From: Bellilinea sp040754815
GTDB lineage: Bacteria; Chloroflexota; Anaerolineae; Anaerolineales; Anaerolineaceae
Reading direction: 5' to 3'
NCBI GenBank assembly: GCA_040754815.1
Contig: JBFMBX010000003.1
Span: forward strand, 62,001-126,000
DNA length: 64,000 nt
The position numbers and the translations under genes are program-made. Below, one piece after another: positions 17,737-26,334 of this stretch. The notes below the pieces were generated by a model. The model was not told the DNA's origin, did not search any database, and saw nothing but the letters and a program-made list of their open reading frames with translations. Each line of letters starts with the position of its first letter. Positions within the stretch are counted from its first letter, which is position 1.

Positions 17737-19422
17737 ATGAGCGAACAAACCCAAGAATCCAGCAATTTTATTCTGGATGCAGTAAGGGAAGACCTCGAAT
17801 CCGGCAGGTTTTCCTATGTGCGAACCCGCTTTCCACCCGAACCCAATGGTTATTTGCACATTGGTCATGCAAAAGCCATTTGCATTGACTTCGAAACCGC
17901 ACAGGCCTTTGGGGGAGAAACTAACCTCCGTTTCGATGACACCAACCCGGTCAAAGAGGATGTGGAATATGTCGAAGCCATCAAGGAAGATATTCGCTGG
18001 CTGGGATTCGATTGGGGGGATCGTGAATTTTATGCCTCGGATTATTTTGAGCAGTTGTATGAATTTGCCGTGCAGTTGATTAAAAAGGGCAAGGCATACG
18101 TCTGTCATCTCAGCCCGGAGGAGATTCGTGAATATCGCGGTACGTTGACCGAACCGGGCAGAGAAAGCCCTTATCGCAATCGGACGGTGGAAGAAAATCT
18201 CGAACTTTTTGAGCGGATGCGAAGAGGAGAATTTCCGGAAGGGGCGTGTGTCCTGCGGGCTAAAATTGATATGGCTTCTGGCAATATCAATATGCGGGAT
18301 CCGGTGATGTATCGCATCATCCACACTCCCCACCATCGAACAGGAACCAAATGGTGTATTTACCCCATGTATGACTTTGCGCATGGTCAATGCGATTCGA
18401 TTGAGGGAATCACACACTCGTTATGCGATCTGGCCTATGAGGATCATCGGCCTCTGTATGAGTGGTTTATCCGTGAATTGGGCATTTTCCCGAGCCGGCA
18501 GATTGAATTTGCCCGCCTGAACCTGACTTATACCATTTTGAGCAAACGTTTCCTGAAACAGCTGGTAGAAGAAGGCTATGTTCGCGGTTGGGATGATCCG
18601 CGGATGCCAACGCTACGGGGAATGCGACGCCGTGGCTATACCCCTGAAGCAATTCGCAAATTTATCAGTATGGTGGGGGTTTCAAAGAAAGAAAGCGTGG
18701 TTGATGTTGCTTTATTGGAAAGTGCCGTAAGGGATGATTTAAACTTTCGGGCGCGGCGTGTAATGGGGGTGATTGACCCTGTAAAATTGATTATCCTCAA
18801 TTACCCGGAGGGTCAGGTCGAGGAGCTGGAGGCGATCAACAATCCCGAAGATCCTTCAGCCGGTACTCGTAAAGTACCCTTCAGTCGCGAACTGTATATC
18901 GAGAGGGATGATTTTCGCGAAGAGCCGCCACCCAAGTATTACCGTCTTGCGCCGGGTCGAGAAGTGCGTTTGCGATATGGCTACATCATAAAATGTGTTG
19001 ATTTTGTAAAAGACCCTCAAACCGGACAGGTGAGTGAAATTCACTGCACTTATGATCCGGAAACGAGGGGCGGCTATGCACCCGACGGGCGGAAAGTACA
19101 GGGAACCATTCACTGGGTCTCTGCTCCCCATGCCTTAGAGGCTGAAGTTCGCTGGTATGACCGTTTATTCACGGTTCCAAATCCCAATCAGGTTGACGAA
19201 GGGAAGAGTTTTCTGGATTACATCAATCCCGATTCAATGAAGGTGATCACCAACTGTAAAGTGGAGCAGAGTCTTGCCAGCGCTAAACCCGGTGACCGTT
19301 TCCAGTTTGAACGCAAGGGATTTTTCTGTGTTGATCCAGATAGCGATGAAAAGCGGCTGGTATTCAATCTGACGGTCACCTTGCGGGATACGTGGGCAAA
19401 AATTGAACAGAAAATAAAGTAA
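17737..19422 (+). CDS. glnS: Glutaminyl-tRNA synthetase
   Basis: 561 residues, class I. HIGH motif at residues 41-44 (GYLHIGHAKA), KMSKS variant ILSKRF with Ser269-Lys270-Arg271, and two C-terminal beta-barrel anticodon-binding domains (PVKLIILNYPEGQ, DFREEPPPKYYRLAPG, WVSAPHALEAEVRWYDRLF). Full-length for bacterial GlnS. It charges tRNA-Gln directly, so the indirect Glu-tRNA-Gln amidation route may be unnecessary here for Gln. Bacterial GlnS is phylogenetically patchy and of probable eukaryotic origin. AGGAGG precedes the ATG; no separate promoter is evident after the terminator. Confidence 0.97.
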   Translation: MSEQTQESSNFILDAVREDLESGRFSYVRTRFPPEPNGYLHIGHAKAICIDFETAQAFGGETNLRFDDTNPVKEDVEYVEAIKEDIRWLGFDWGDREFYASDYFEQLYEFAVQLIKKGKAYVCHLSPEEIREYRGTLTEPGRESPYRNRTVEENLELFERMRRGEFPEGACVLRAKIDMASGNINMRDPVMYRIIHTPHHRTGTKWCIYPMYDFAHGQCDSIEGITHSLCDLAYEDHRPLYEWFIRELGIFPSRQIEFARLNLTYTILSKRFLKQLVEEGYVRGWDDPRMPTLRGMRRRGYTPEAIRKFISMVGVSKKESVVDVALLESAVRDDLNFRARRVMGVIDPVKLIILNYPEGQVEELEAINNPEDPSAGTRKVPFSRELYIERDDFREEPPPKYYRLAPGREVRLRYGYIIKCVDFVKDPQTGQVSEIHCTYDPETRGGYAPDGRKVQGTIHWVSAPHALEAEVRWYDRLFTVPNPNQVDEGKSFLDYINPDSMKVITNCKVEQSLASAKPGDRFQFERKGFFCVDPDSDEKRLVFNLTVTLRDTWAKIEQKIK

Positions 19423-19450
19423 GTGCAGTGGTTTCTCCAAGTTTTTAACA

Positions 19451-19493
19451 AAAGCACTCGCCTTGGGCACACAGACGAGTGCTTTCGGTTTTT
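19451..19493 (+). terminator. Intrinsic terminator after glnS
   Basis: AAGCACTCG (19452-19460) pairs with CGAGTGCTT (19476-19484) across a 15-base loop and is followed by TCGGTTTTT. Located 29 bases after the glnS stop. Confidence 0.75.
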
Positions 19494-19570
19494 AGTAATT
19501 TCTTTGAATCGCTCAATAATCATATACTAATGAGGTAAAGATTATATAATAAAATTTAAGGTGCCATTTT

Positions 19571-19945
19571 ATGGATGATGACCCCATTTTTAAAGTTCAG
19601 AGGTTCAGGATTATATGGATCGGTTATTTTTTTTGTGTAGTTTTGATTCTATTGATGGGGGCATTCTTTTTTTATCATGTCAGGCTTTTGATACAACAAC
19701 CACAGATAATGAAGGAAAATTTACCTGTGAATTTGTTATTTCAACTCATTTTGATTTTTGGATATGCCCTTGCCCTGAAAAATGAAAAAATTGGTTCCAT
19801 CGTTATAACGATATCTGCCTCGTTATTTTTATTTACATTACAAATGCCAAATTTATTTATCTTCTTTTTCGTTGTATTATTATCGCCAATTTATTTTTTT
19901 ATCTATCACTGGTTTCGTGAATCCAGAATGTTTTCTGATGAATAA
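19571..19945 (+). CDS. Small AT-rich membrane protein of unknown function
   Basis: 124 residues with four clear hydrophobic helices (about 14-38, 52-68, 74-92, 94-112) rich in Phe, Ile and Leu. Codon use is clearly more AT-rich than the neighbours. The start ATG follows AAGGTG about nine bases upstream, and an upstream TATAAT at 19545-19550 could be a -10 box. The gene is convergent with the MFS transporter and overlaps its 3' end by 40 bp. No family is recognised. The composition could reflect recent acquisition or simply the hydrophobic residues. Confidence 0.6.
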   Translation: MDDDPIFKVQRFRIIWIGYFFCVVLILLMGAFFFYHVRLLIQQPQIMKENLPVNLLFQLILIFGYALALKNEKIGSIVITISASLFLFTLQMPNLFIFFFVVLLSPIYFFIYHWFRESRMFSDE

Positions 19946-21207
19946 GGGGCTGTAAAAATCACTGGATCTTTTTCGGGTATGCGGACGAAAAAATAAAGAA
20001 TGGCGAGAGTGAGAACCCCAAAAAGAGCGGATACGAAAAATGTCACCCGGTAATTCATCCAATCCGCCAGCCACCCTCCCAGCAGGGGGGCCAGAATTGC
20101 ACTTGGGGCGATCAAAGTGTTAGCCATACCGATGTAGGTCGGACGGTCTTGTTCACTGCCAAATTCCAGACTGACGGCGATGCCAATCGTCCAGAAAACT
20201 GATCCGGCCATGCCGGCAAAAACCATGATGCCGAAAAACCAGGAATAAGTTGGCGCCAGCCATGCGGCAGCTGCGGCTATAACGGCGCATAAAGCTCCAA
20301 TCATCAGTACCGGTAGGCGGCCCTTACGGTCTGCCAGCCAGCCAAAAATCATGTTCGAAGCCACCTGCACAATAAATAGAATGCTGGTCATAATGCCGGC
20401 GGCTACTTCACCCATGCCGAGCACCTTTACGGCATAAACCGTGTAGAAGGCGGCTGCCATGGTTGCGAATTGAAAGAGGATGCGGCTGATAATAAACCAG
20501 CGAAATGGGCGGTCTTTTTTGATAATAACCAGCACTTTTTGCCAGAATTCTTTTTGATTTTCCGGTTCAGGAGTGACCGTGTGGACTGGCTCACGGCTGA
20601 GAGAAAGGAAGAACCACGAAATCACCATCATCCCGCTGGCCAGTGCAAAAGAGACCATAAAATTCATCGGAAAGGAAAGATTTTCCAGTAAAAAACCGGC
20701 TAAAATCGCTCCCACCCCTCCCAGGAGGTTGGCTGCCGCAGATTGAGCGCCGAAAAAAGTTGCCCGCAAATGGGATGGTATGATCTTGCCGATGAAATTT
20801 TGCCACGCATTTGCTGTGAGCCCCCCGCCAACGCCCTGCCAGATCAAAAGTAAAAATGCCAGTACCAGAACCATCTGATGATCGAACATGGGTGAAACCC
20901 ACGCCAGCACTGCCAAACCAAGAAAAGGTAATCTTTCCTGTACGGTCATGAACAGGACGAAGGGTTTAAAGCGTTTCATCCTGCTAACCCAGCGGGCTGT
21001 TAGCAATTGTGGAAACTGCCAGCCAACGGCATGAATTGCCGGTACCAGACCGATCCAGGTGGCAGAATCGGTAAAATTGGCGAAAAAGAGGGGAATTACT
21101 GTACTGAAAGATGCCAGCCCAAGGGCGAATCCAAAAAAACCACCATCTACCAGATTGACGATAGTGTTGAACCGCAGGTTCTTCTGGAGCAGATTTTCCT
21201 GAGCCAT
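19906..21207 (-). CDS. Major facilitator superfamily transporter
   Basis: 433 residues with about twelve membrane helices in two halves joined by a charged central loop (about 205-225, REPVHTVTPEPENQKEFW). The cytoplasmic loop 8-9 motif GWLADRKGRLPVLMIG matches the MFS signature G-x-L-A-D-R-x-G-R. Substrate not predictable; no neighbouring catabolic or resistance genes narrow it. The start ATG has only a weak ribosome site. Its 3' end overlaps the convergent small membrane gene. Confidence 0.88.
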   Translation of the reverse strand: MAQENLLQKNLRFNTIVNLVDGGFFGFALGLASFSTVIPLFFANFTDSATWIGLVPAIHAVGWQFPQLLTARWVSRMKRFKPFVLFMTVQERLPFLGLAVLAWVSPMFDHQMVLVLAFLLLIWQGVGGGLTANAWQNFIGKIIPSHLRATFFGAQSAAANLLGGVGAILAGFLLENLSFPMNFMVSFALASGMMVISWFFLSLSREPVHTVTPEPENQKEFWQKVLVIIKKDRPFRWFIISRILFQFATMAAAFYTVYAVKVLGMGEVAAGIMTSILFIVQVASNMIFGWLADRKGRLPVLMIGALCAVIAAAAAWLAPTYSWFFGIMVFAGMAGSVFWTIGIAVSLEFGSEQDRPTYIGMANTLIAPSAILAPLLGGWLADWMNYRVTFFVSALFGVLTLAILYFFVRIPEKDPVIFTAPYSSENILDSRNQ

Positions 21208-21223
21208 TCCATTTTATCTTTCT

Positions 21224-21262
21224 ATAAAAAAACCCCGGAATAAATAAGAGATCCGGGGTTAA
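21224..21262 (-). terminator. Intrinsic terminator of the rel-moeA-VKOR operon
   Basis: AACCCCGGA (21231-21239) and TCCGGGGTT (21252-21260) form a nine-base-pair stem. On the minus strand it is followed by a run of T residues, as expected for the end of the gene at 21284-21517. Confidence 0.88.
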
Positions 21263-21283
21263 ATCTTAACGTTTTTGAACCCC

Positions 21284-21517
21284 TTAAAACTCTTCCTCTT
21301 CGTCGTCAATCCAGTCTTCGTCTTCTTCGTCCAATTCCTCTTCTAAATCTTCCCATTCTTCGATTTCTTCCTCATCCCATTCGTCTTCGTGTTCGCTTTC
21401 CGTGGTAGGGGAGTAAGTAAGGCAACCGGAATCGGGATCCACCTCAATAAGCGCAGCACTGCAATAACCATCGTCCAAAAAGGCGCAATCAAGATAATGG
21501 CAGCGGATTTTAGGCAT
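21284..21517 (-). CDS. Small protein with four-Cys motif and extreme acidic tail
   Basis: 77 residues from ATG at 21517, which has AGGAGG five bases upstream; the frame is open further upstream, but that region lies inside the VKOR gene. Residues 1-32 carry Cys at 6, 11, 19 and 32 (IRCHYLDCAF, GYCSAAL, SGCLTY), a spacing reminiscent of small metal-binding domains such as DUF1540. Residues about 40-77 are almost only Glu, Asp and Trp. It is the last gene of the rel-moeA-VKOR operon and overlaps the VKOR gene by eight bases. Function unknown; the Cys motif beside a thiol oxidoreductase is suggestive only. Confidence 0.82.
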   Translation of the reverse strand: MPKIRCHYLDCAFLDDGYCSAALIEVDPDSGCLTYSPTTESEHEDEWDEEEIEEWEDLEEELDEEDEDWIDDEEEEF

Positions 21518-21968
21518 TCGATCCTCCTGAGGAGTAAGATTCTTCGCCGCTTGGTTCAATCAGTCTTTTTACGGCGTAGATGAATAAAATCAGCATTGCG
21601 ACTGCTGAAACCACACAGAACGGACAAATCGCTTTTATAACCGCAATTTCAAGGTACGTCAAGTATGCTGAGTATATTACCCCAATTAAGGTAATGCCAA
21701 ACAGAAACAGGTCGGAATTCTGCTGCAAGAAGCTCGAACGGTGCTCGCCCCAAAGAATGAGTAAAACCAACAAATATGCCCCTGCGCCTAAAACGGCAAT
21801 GGGGATACCAAAAATTTCTGAATATATGCTGGTATTGACCGACCAGCAGTCTCCAATACCTTGAATACAGAGGGATTTATCGTTGCTGATTTTTAGAATT
21901 GTAAGATAGATGGAATCGATCAAGCCTGCAGCTGCTGTAATCCATACTATCCTGTTCCATAAATTCAT
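21510..21968 (-). CDS. Vitamin K epoxide reductase family protein
   Basis: 152 residues, four to five membrane helices. It has the loop Cys pair Cys34 and Cys41 (SLCIQGIGDC) and the active-site CPFC in the last third (AICPFCVVSA). Bacterial VKOR homologues reoxidise a DsbA-like partner using quinone, replacing DsbB, and so drive disulfide formation outside the cell. No fused or adjacent DsbA domain is seen. It starts in an ATGA overlap with moeA. Confidence 0.92.
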   Translation of the reverse strand: MNLWNRIVWITAAAGLIDSIYLTILKISNDKSLCIQGIGDCWSVNTSIYSEIFGIPIAVLGAGAYLLVLLILWGEHRSSFLQQNSDLFLFGITLIGVIYSAYLTYLEIAVIKAICPFCVVSAVAMLILFIYAVKRLIEPSGEESYSSGGSNA

Positions 21969-23257
21969 TCAGTTTTCTCCAATACCGGTAAGGGTTGATT
22001 GTCCAAAAGCCATGCCTGTACCGATTCGCCGGCAGGCAATGATTTTACCCCTGCCGGGATAATCAGTAAAGCGTTTGCCTGTACCAGAGAATATAAATTA
22101 CCGGATCCCTGATGACCGGTGAGGTGTGCCGTAAAACCGTGGGGGGTTTTTTGCACAATGGCGCGTAAATAACTTTCTCGCCCGTCCGAAAGGAGGGGAT
22201 GTTCCAGTGTAACGGTTAGTGTGGGGGGCGGTGTGGGTTCAAGTCCGGAGAGTCTGGCAATGACCGGACGGACAAAAACCAGAAAACCCACAAAAGCAGA
22301 AACCGGATTTCCCGGCAGGCTGATAACGGGGATGTTCTGGTAAGAACCGTAAGTGAGGGGTTTGCCGGGGCGCATATTCACGCGCCAGAGTTTCACTTCT
22401 CCATACTCTTCAAGAACTTGCCGAACATAATCAAATGCTCCAACACTTACACCGGCGGAGGTGAGAATCAAATCCACCTCTGAATTTTTGGCTTTTTCAA
22501 ATAGCGTGCGTACTTCGTCATACTCATCCCGGGCAACGCCAAGGCGGATGACTTCGGCACCTTCCTGCCGGGCCAGTAAACTGAGGGAAAAACTGTTCGC
22601 ATCAAAGATTTTACCGGGCTGCGGCGGGATGCCGGGGGTCAATAACTCGTCACCGCTGGAAAAAAGAGCGATCCGCGGTTTGCGGATGACTTGGACATGG
22701 CTCATGCCCAGGGTGGCTAACATACCCACATCCTGGGGTTGTAATTTTCGACCCCGAGAAATCAGTTTTTGACCTTTACGAACATCCTGACCGCGAGGAC
22801 GTACATTTTCACCCGCGTTTGGAAAACGGTAGAATGTAATCTCATCGAGCAGCGGAGCAGCAGGGTCGCGATAAGGAAAACTGGTGTCTTCCACCGGCAA
22901 AACTGCATCGGCACCTGCCGGCAAAGGAGCGCCGGTCATGATTCTTGCGGTTTGCCCCGGTTTAAGCCGGAGTGAAGTTTGAATGCCGGCGGGAATATCG
23001 CCGACGACGGGCAGGATGAAATTGCCTCTGGAACCGGCGCGAATATCCTTCGAAGCGCAAACAGCGAAGCCATCTACACTTGAATTATCAAAGAGAGGAA
23101 AATCAAACGGAGAGAAAATATCCTCAGCCAGGGTGCGAAAAAGGGCTTCGGAGATTTCAATTTCTTCAATGGGCAAGGGATGAAATTCTGAGAGGATTTT
23201 AGAAAGAGCCTGATTTACTGATATTAAATCTGTCACTTTGCTATCCTCTTTCATCAT
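21965..23257 (-). CDS. moeA: Molybdopterin molybdenumtransferase MoeA
   Basis: 430 residues, usual MoeA length. Domain pieces: FDNSSVDGFAVCA, IPAGIQTSLRLKPGQTARIMTGAPLPAGADAV (split over residues about 90-125), ALFSSGDELLTPG and TSAGVSVGAFDYV, GNPVSAFVGF. It inserts molybdate into adenylylated molybdopterin to make Moco. No other molybdenum cofactor genes are in the window. The ATG overlaps the rel stop (ATGA), and it overlaps the VKOR gene by four bases. Confidence 0.94.
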   Translation of the reverse strand: MMKEDSKVTDLISVNQALSKILSEFHPLPIEEIEISEALFRTLAEDIFSPFDFPLFDNSSVDGFAVCASKDIRAGSRGNFILPVVGDIPAGIQTSLRLKPGQTARIMTGAPLPAGADAVLPVEDTSFPYRDPAAPLLDEITFYRFPNAGENVRPRGQDVRKGQKLISRGRKLQPQDVGMLATLGMSHVQVIRKPRIALFSSGDELLTPGIPPQPGKIFDANSFSLSLLARQEGAEVIRLGVARDEYDEVRTLFEKAKNSEVDLILTSAGVSVGAFDYVRQVLEEYGEVKLWRVNMRPGKPLTYGSYQNIPVISLPGNPVSAFVGFLVFVRPVIARLSGLEPTPPPTLTVTLEHPLLSDGRESYLRAIVQKTPHGFTAHLTGHQGSGNLYSLVQANALLIIPAGVKSLPAGESVQAWLLDNQPLPVLEKTE

Positions 23258-25461
23258 CCCGGATTAGTCCGGTGAGCTTCCAGTACATTGGGCAGGTTTT
23301 CAATGCGGGTCAAAACTCTGCTGAGCTGGTTAATGTCGCTTACTTCCAAAACCATGTGAATAGAAGCCAGATTTTGAGTCACTTTCAAATCAATATCCAG
23401 CAGGTTAACCCCTTCATTACCCATAATGATTGAAATATCGTTCATTAACCCCTGCCGATCGTAGGCTTTGACCAGCACGTGGACGGGGTAGGTTTGATGA
23501 GGCTCACCCCACGTAACTTTGACTATTCGCTCGCGTTCTTTCAGGCGAAGCATATTGGGGCAATCCTGACGATGGATGGTTGCACCGCGCCCGCGGGTTA
23601 TATAACCGACGATTTCATCACCAGGGGCAGGGTTGCAGCAGCGGGCAAAAGTGGTTAATAATCCTTTCAAACCCAAAACCGTAACGCCATTTCCGCTGGG
23701 TTTACTTTCTTTGGGTTGGTGCAGGGTCAAAATGAAGGGGTCTTTTTTTGCATTTTCTTCATTGATGTGATTGATTACCCTGCCCACTCCAATATCGCCG
23801 CAACCAATGGCTACATATAAATCTTCGGCGGTCTTGAATTCGAAATCCTGGGCTAATTTTTCCACATCAAAGCCGCTAATTCCAAGACGGCGGAGTTCTT
23901 TTTCAAGCATCGCCTTGCCCTGGGTGAGGTTTTGTTCCCGGTCTTGTTTTTTGAACCAGGCGCGGATTTTGGATCTTGCCCGTTGAGTTTTTACCAGACC
24001 CAGTGAGGGGTTTAGCCAGTCTCGGCTGGGGCCGCCTTGTTTGGCCGTTAAAATTTCGACTTGATCGCCGGTTTTCAGGGTGTAATCCAGCGTAACCAGT
24101 TTGCCATTGACCTTCGCGCCGCGGCAGCGGTTTCCGATTTCTGTATGGACGTGGTAGGCAAAATCTATGGGGGTTGAGCCTGCCGGTAAGTCAATGATAT
24201 CGCCTCGGGGGGTGAACACATAAACCCGGTCTTGAAAGACATCGCTTTTCATCCCTTCGACGAATTCTTGCGCATCTTCAATTTCCTGCCGCCATTCCAT
24301 CAATTTGCGCAGCCAGTTGATGCGCTGTTCGTAGATTTCGTCCTTTGGGCCGCGTTCTTTGTACCGCCAATGCGCTGCAATACCGTATTCTGCGTTCTGG
24401 TGCATTTCCATTGTGCGTATCTGAACTTCGAGCGGTTTACCGTCATCATAGATCACAGCGGTATGCAGTGACTGGTAAAAATTATCCTTTGGGGCGGCGA
24501 TATAGTCATCGAACTCCTGAGGGATGGGACGCCAATGGGTATGAATGACTCCTAAAGCCGCATAACAAGATGGAATATCACTGACAATACACCGAACGGC
24601 GCGCAGGTCACGCACCATTTCGAAGGTTTTGCCTTTTTCAACCATCTTTTTATAGATGGAGTAAATATGTTTGGGACGGCCGGTGATTTCTGCTTTAATG
24701 CCGTTTTCGCGTAATACGGTTTGCATTCTTTGAATGATTTGCTGGATCTGCCGTTCGCGATCCTGCCGGCGCTCGGCCAGATTTTCGGCAATTTCGCGGT
24801 ACTTTTCCGGATTGACATAGCGGAACGCCAGGTCTTCCAGCTCCCATTTAATCTGCCAGATACCCAAGCGGTTGGCGAGAGGGGCAAAGATATCGAGGGT
24901 TTGCTGGGCAATGCGCCGGCGCTTTTCTTCGGGCATATACCCAAGGGTGCGCATATTGTGGAGACGATCCGCCAGCTTAATCAAGACGACTCGAATGTCA
25001 TCACCCATGGCGAGGAAAACCTTGCGCAGGGTTTCGTTAGTCAGGTCTTTGCGCCGGCTTCGAGAAGAGGCTTCTGCCCCGGTGGGGAGCAGTTCTTCAT
25101 CGGCGATGGTTCTTTCGTTGATCTGGTCTCCCCGCGAAACGCGCGGCAGGTTGGTCAATTTGGTGACTCCATCCACCAGTTTGGCAACCTCATCACCGAA
25201 TTCCTTGCGGATGTCATCCAGCGTGACGATGGTGTCTTCAACAGAGTCATGAAGTAAACCGGCAATGACGACGGCGGGCGGGACTTGCATTTCAGCCAGA
25301 ATGGCGGCAACTGCCAGGCAGTGGCTGACATACGGTTCACCGGAGGCACGTTTTTGTCCCTGGTGGGCAGCCTCAGCAAACCGGTAGGCGCGCATGACCA
25401 TTTCGCGGTCAACCACCGAGTAATTTTGTGGCAGTATTTCCATCAGGCTGTCAATTTTCAT
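23254..25461 (-). CDS. rel: Bifunctional-type (p)ppGpp synthetase/hydrolase (Rel/SpoT family)
   Basis: 735 residues. HD hydrolase domain with His47, His71-Asp72 (LLHDSVEDT) and the later Asp in IKLADRLHNM all intact; synthetase domain with HIYSIYKKM and YQSLHT; TGS domain (VYVFTPRGDIIDLPAGSTP), Cys-Cys motif (FARCCNPAPGDEIVGY) and a C-terminal ACT domain. The synthetase signature at 316-319 is Glu-Phe-Asp-Asp, i.e. the EXDD form known from synthetase-only RelA, not the RXKD of bifunctional enzymes, despite the intact HD site. Ribosome site AGGCGA before the ATG. First gene of the operon with moeA and VKOR. Confidence 0.95.
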   Translation of the reverse strand: MKIDSLMEILPQNYSVVDREMVMRAYRFAEAAHQGQKRASGEPYVSHCLAVAAILAEMQVPPAVVIAGLLHDSVEDTIVTLDDIRKEFGDEVAKLVDGVTKLTNLPRVSRGDQINERTIADEELLPTGAEASSRSRRKDLTNETLRKVFLAMGDDIRVVLIKLADRLHNMRTLGYMPEEKRRRIAQQTLDIFAPLANRLGIWQIKWELEDLAFRYVNPEKYREIAENLAERRQDRERQIQQIIQRMQTVLRENGIKAEITGRPKHIYSIYKKMVEKGKTFEMVRDLRAVRCIVSDIPSCYAALGVIHTHWRPIPQEFDDYIAAPKDNFYQSLHTAVIYDDGKPLEVQIRTMEMHQNAEYGIAAHWRYKERGPKDEIYEQRINWLRKLMEWRQEIEDAQEFVEGMKSDVFQDRVYVFTPRGDIIDLPAGSTPIDFAYHVHTEIGNRCRGAKVNGKLVTLDYTLKTGDQVEILTAKQGGPSRDWLNPSLGLVKTQRARSKIRAWFKKQDREQNLTQGKAMLEKELRRLGISGFDVEKLAQDFEFKTAEDLYVAIGCGDIGVGRVINHINEENAKKDPFILTLHQPKESKPSGNGVTVLGLKGLLTTFARCCNPAPGDEIVGYITRGRGATIHRQDCPNMLRLKERERIVKVTWGEPHQTYPVHVLVKAYDRQGLMNDISIIMGNEGVNLLDIDLKVTQNLASIHMVLEVSDINQLSRVLTRIENLPNVLEAHRTNPG

Positions 25462-25496
25462 CGTTCGCCTATATAAACCCGTATTCTATTGTTGTA

Positions 25497-25524
25497 AGTA
25501 TACCTTTTCCCGCCTTACTTTCAA
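25497..25524 (-). promoter_or_regulatory. Promoter of the rel-moeA-VKOR operon
   Basis: On the minus strand TTGAAA (25519-25524) and TATACT (25497-25502) are spaced by 16 bases, about 36 bases before the rel ATG. Confidence 0.6.
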
Positions 25525-25544
25525 GATTTATTTTAATGAAAAGA

Positions 25545-26249
25545 TTACATTTTGAAGGAATTGTTTGTTTTCACGAAATTGGGGATGAATATCTCATTCC
25601 GAAAATCATTTAATTTGATTTCCGCAAGGCTGTTCAGGATCAGATTTGCCGCCGATAGGTCCAATCTTTTGCTGATCGGATTGGGGACGGCAACCACGAA
25701 AAGGCCGGCCTGGCGGGCGGCCAGTATACCGTTGGGGGAGTCCTCGAAGGCAATAGCCCGATTTGCCTCAACACCGAGCAATTGCAAGGCTTTCAAATAT
25801 AAATCCGGAGCGGGCTTGACCATTGAGACATCTTCTCTGGTCACCACAAATTTGAAGTAATGAAGCAAACCAAGCCTTTCGAGATGCCCGCAAACCCAGC
25901 CACGTGGCGAACTGGAGGCAACAGCCAGGGGGATTGCAGCATTGCAGGCAGATTGAATCAAATCCAGAACGCCGGGCAGGGGTTGTTGTTGATTGGCTTT
26001 CAGGATAGAGCGCTTCTTTTGCTCTTCCCATAAAGTTTCGTTATCGAACCGAATGCCCGTGCGTTGATAAAGAATTTCTGCGGCATCAAATGCTGCGGCA
26101 CTTGTTCCGAGGCAGGTTACCCACTCTTCAAATTTTAATTCGGCTCCATATTCCCTGAAAATTTCCTGCCAGGTTTCAAACTCAGGGCTTTCGGTATCAA
26201 TAATCAACCCATCAAAATCAAATATTAAAGCACCTAAAGGTTCATCCAT
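25545..26249 (-). CDS. HAD-superfamily phosphatase, beta-phosphoglucomutase-like
   Basis: 234 residues from ATG at 26249; another ATG at 26285 would add 12 residues, and neither has a good ribosome site. HAD motifs: I, LIFDFDGLIIDTES with the two catalytic Asp; II, VASSSPRG; III, KPAPDLYLKAL; IV, AIAFEDSPNGI. The alpha-helical cap places it in the subfamily I group with beta-phosphoglucomutase and phosphoglycolate phosphatase. Substrate not predictable. The gene stands alone between rel and the FAD dehydrogenase. Confidence 0.85.
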   Translation of the reverse strand: MDEPLGALIFDFDGLIIDTESPEFETWQEIFREYGAELKFEEWVTCLGTSAAAFDAAEILYQRTGIRFDNETLWEEQKKRSILKANQQQPLPGVLDLIQSACNAAIPLAVASSSPRGWVCGHLERLGLLHYFKFVVTREDVSMVKPAPDLYLKALQLLGVEANRAIAFEDSPNGILAARQAGLFVVAVPNPISKRLDLSAANLILNSLAEIKLNDFRNEIFIPNFVKTNNSFKM

Positions 26250-26314
26250 GATGAGATACCAGTGTGATAAAGATTTATCCTCCATCCCTTTCAGTTGGTT
26301 GAAGGGATTGCGCA

Positions 26315-26323
26315 ATCATACCA
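26315..26323 (-). promoter_or_regulatory. Extended -10 promoter of the HAD phosphatase
   Basis: Minus strand TGGTATGAT; predicted start about 26308, before both candidate ATGs. No clear -35. Confidence 0.42.
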
Positions 26324-26334
26324 TAATGTAGAAT

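Noticed and set aside
19451..19493. CIRCE-like element (GCACTC...GAGTGC) after glnS
   Set aside because: CIRCE needs a nine-base spacer and a position before chaperone genes. Here the arms are 15 bases apart, follow a stop codon and precede a T-run, so a terminator fits better.
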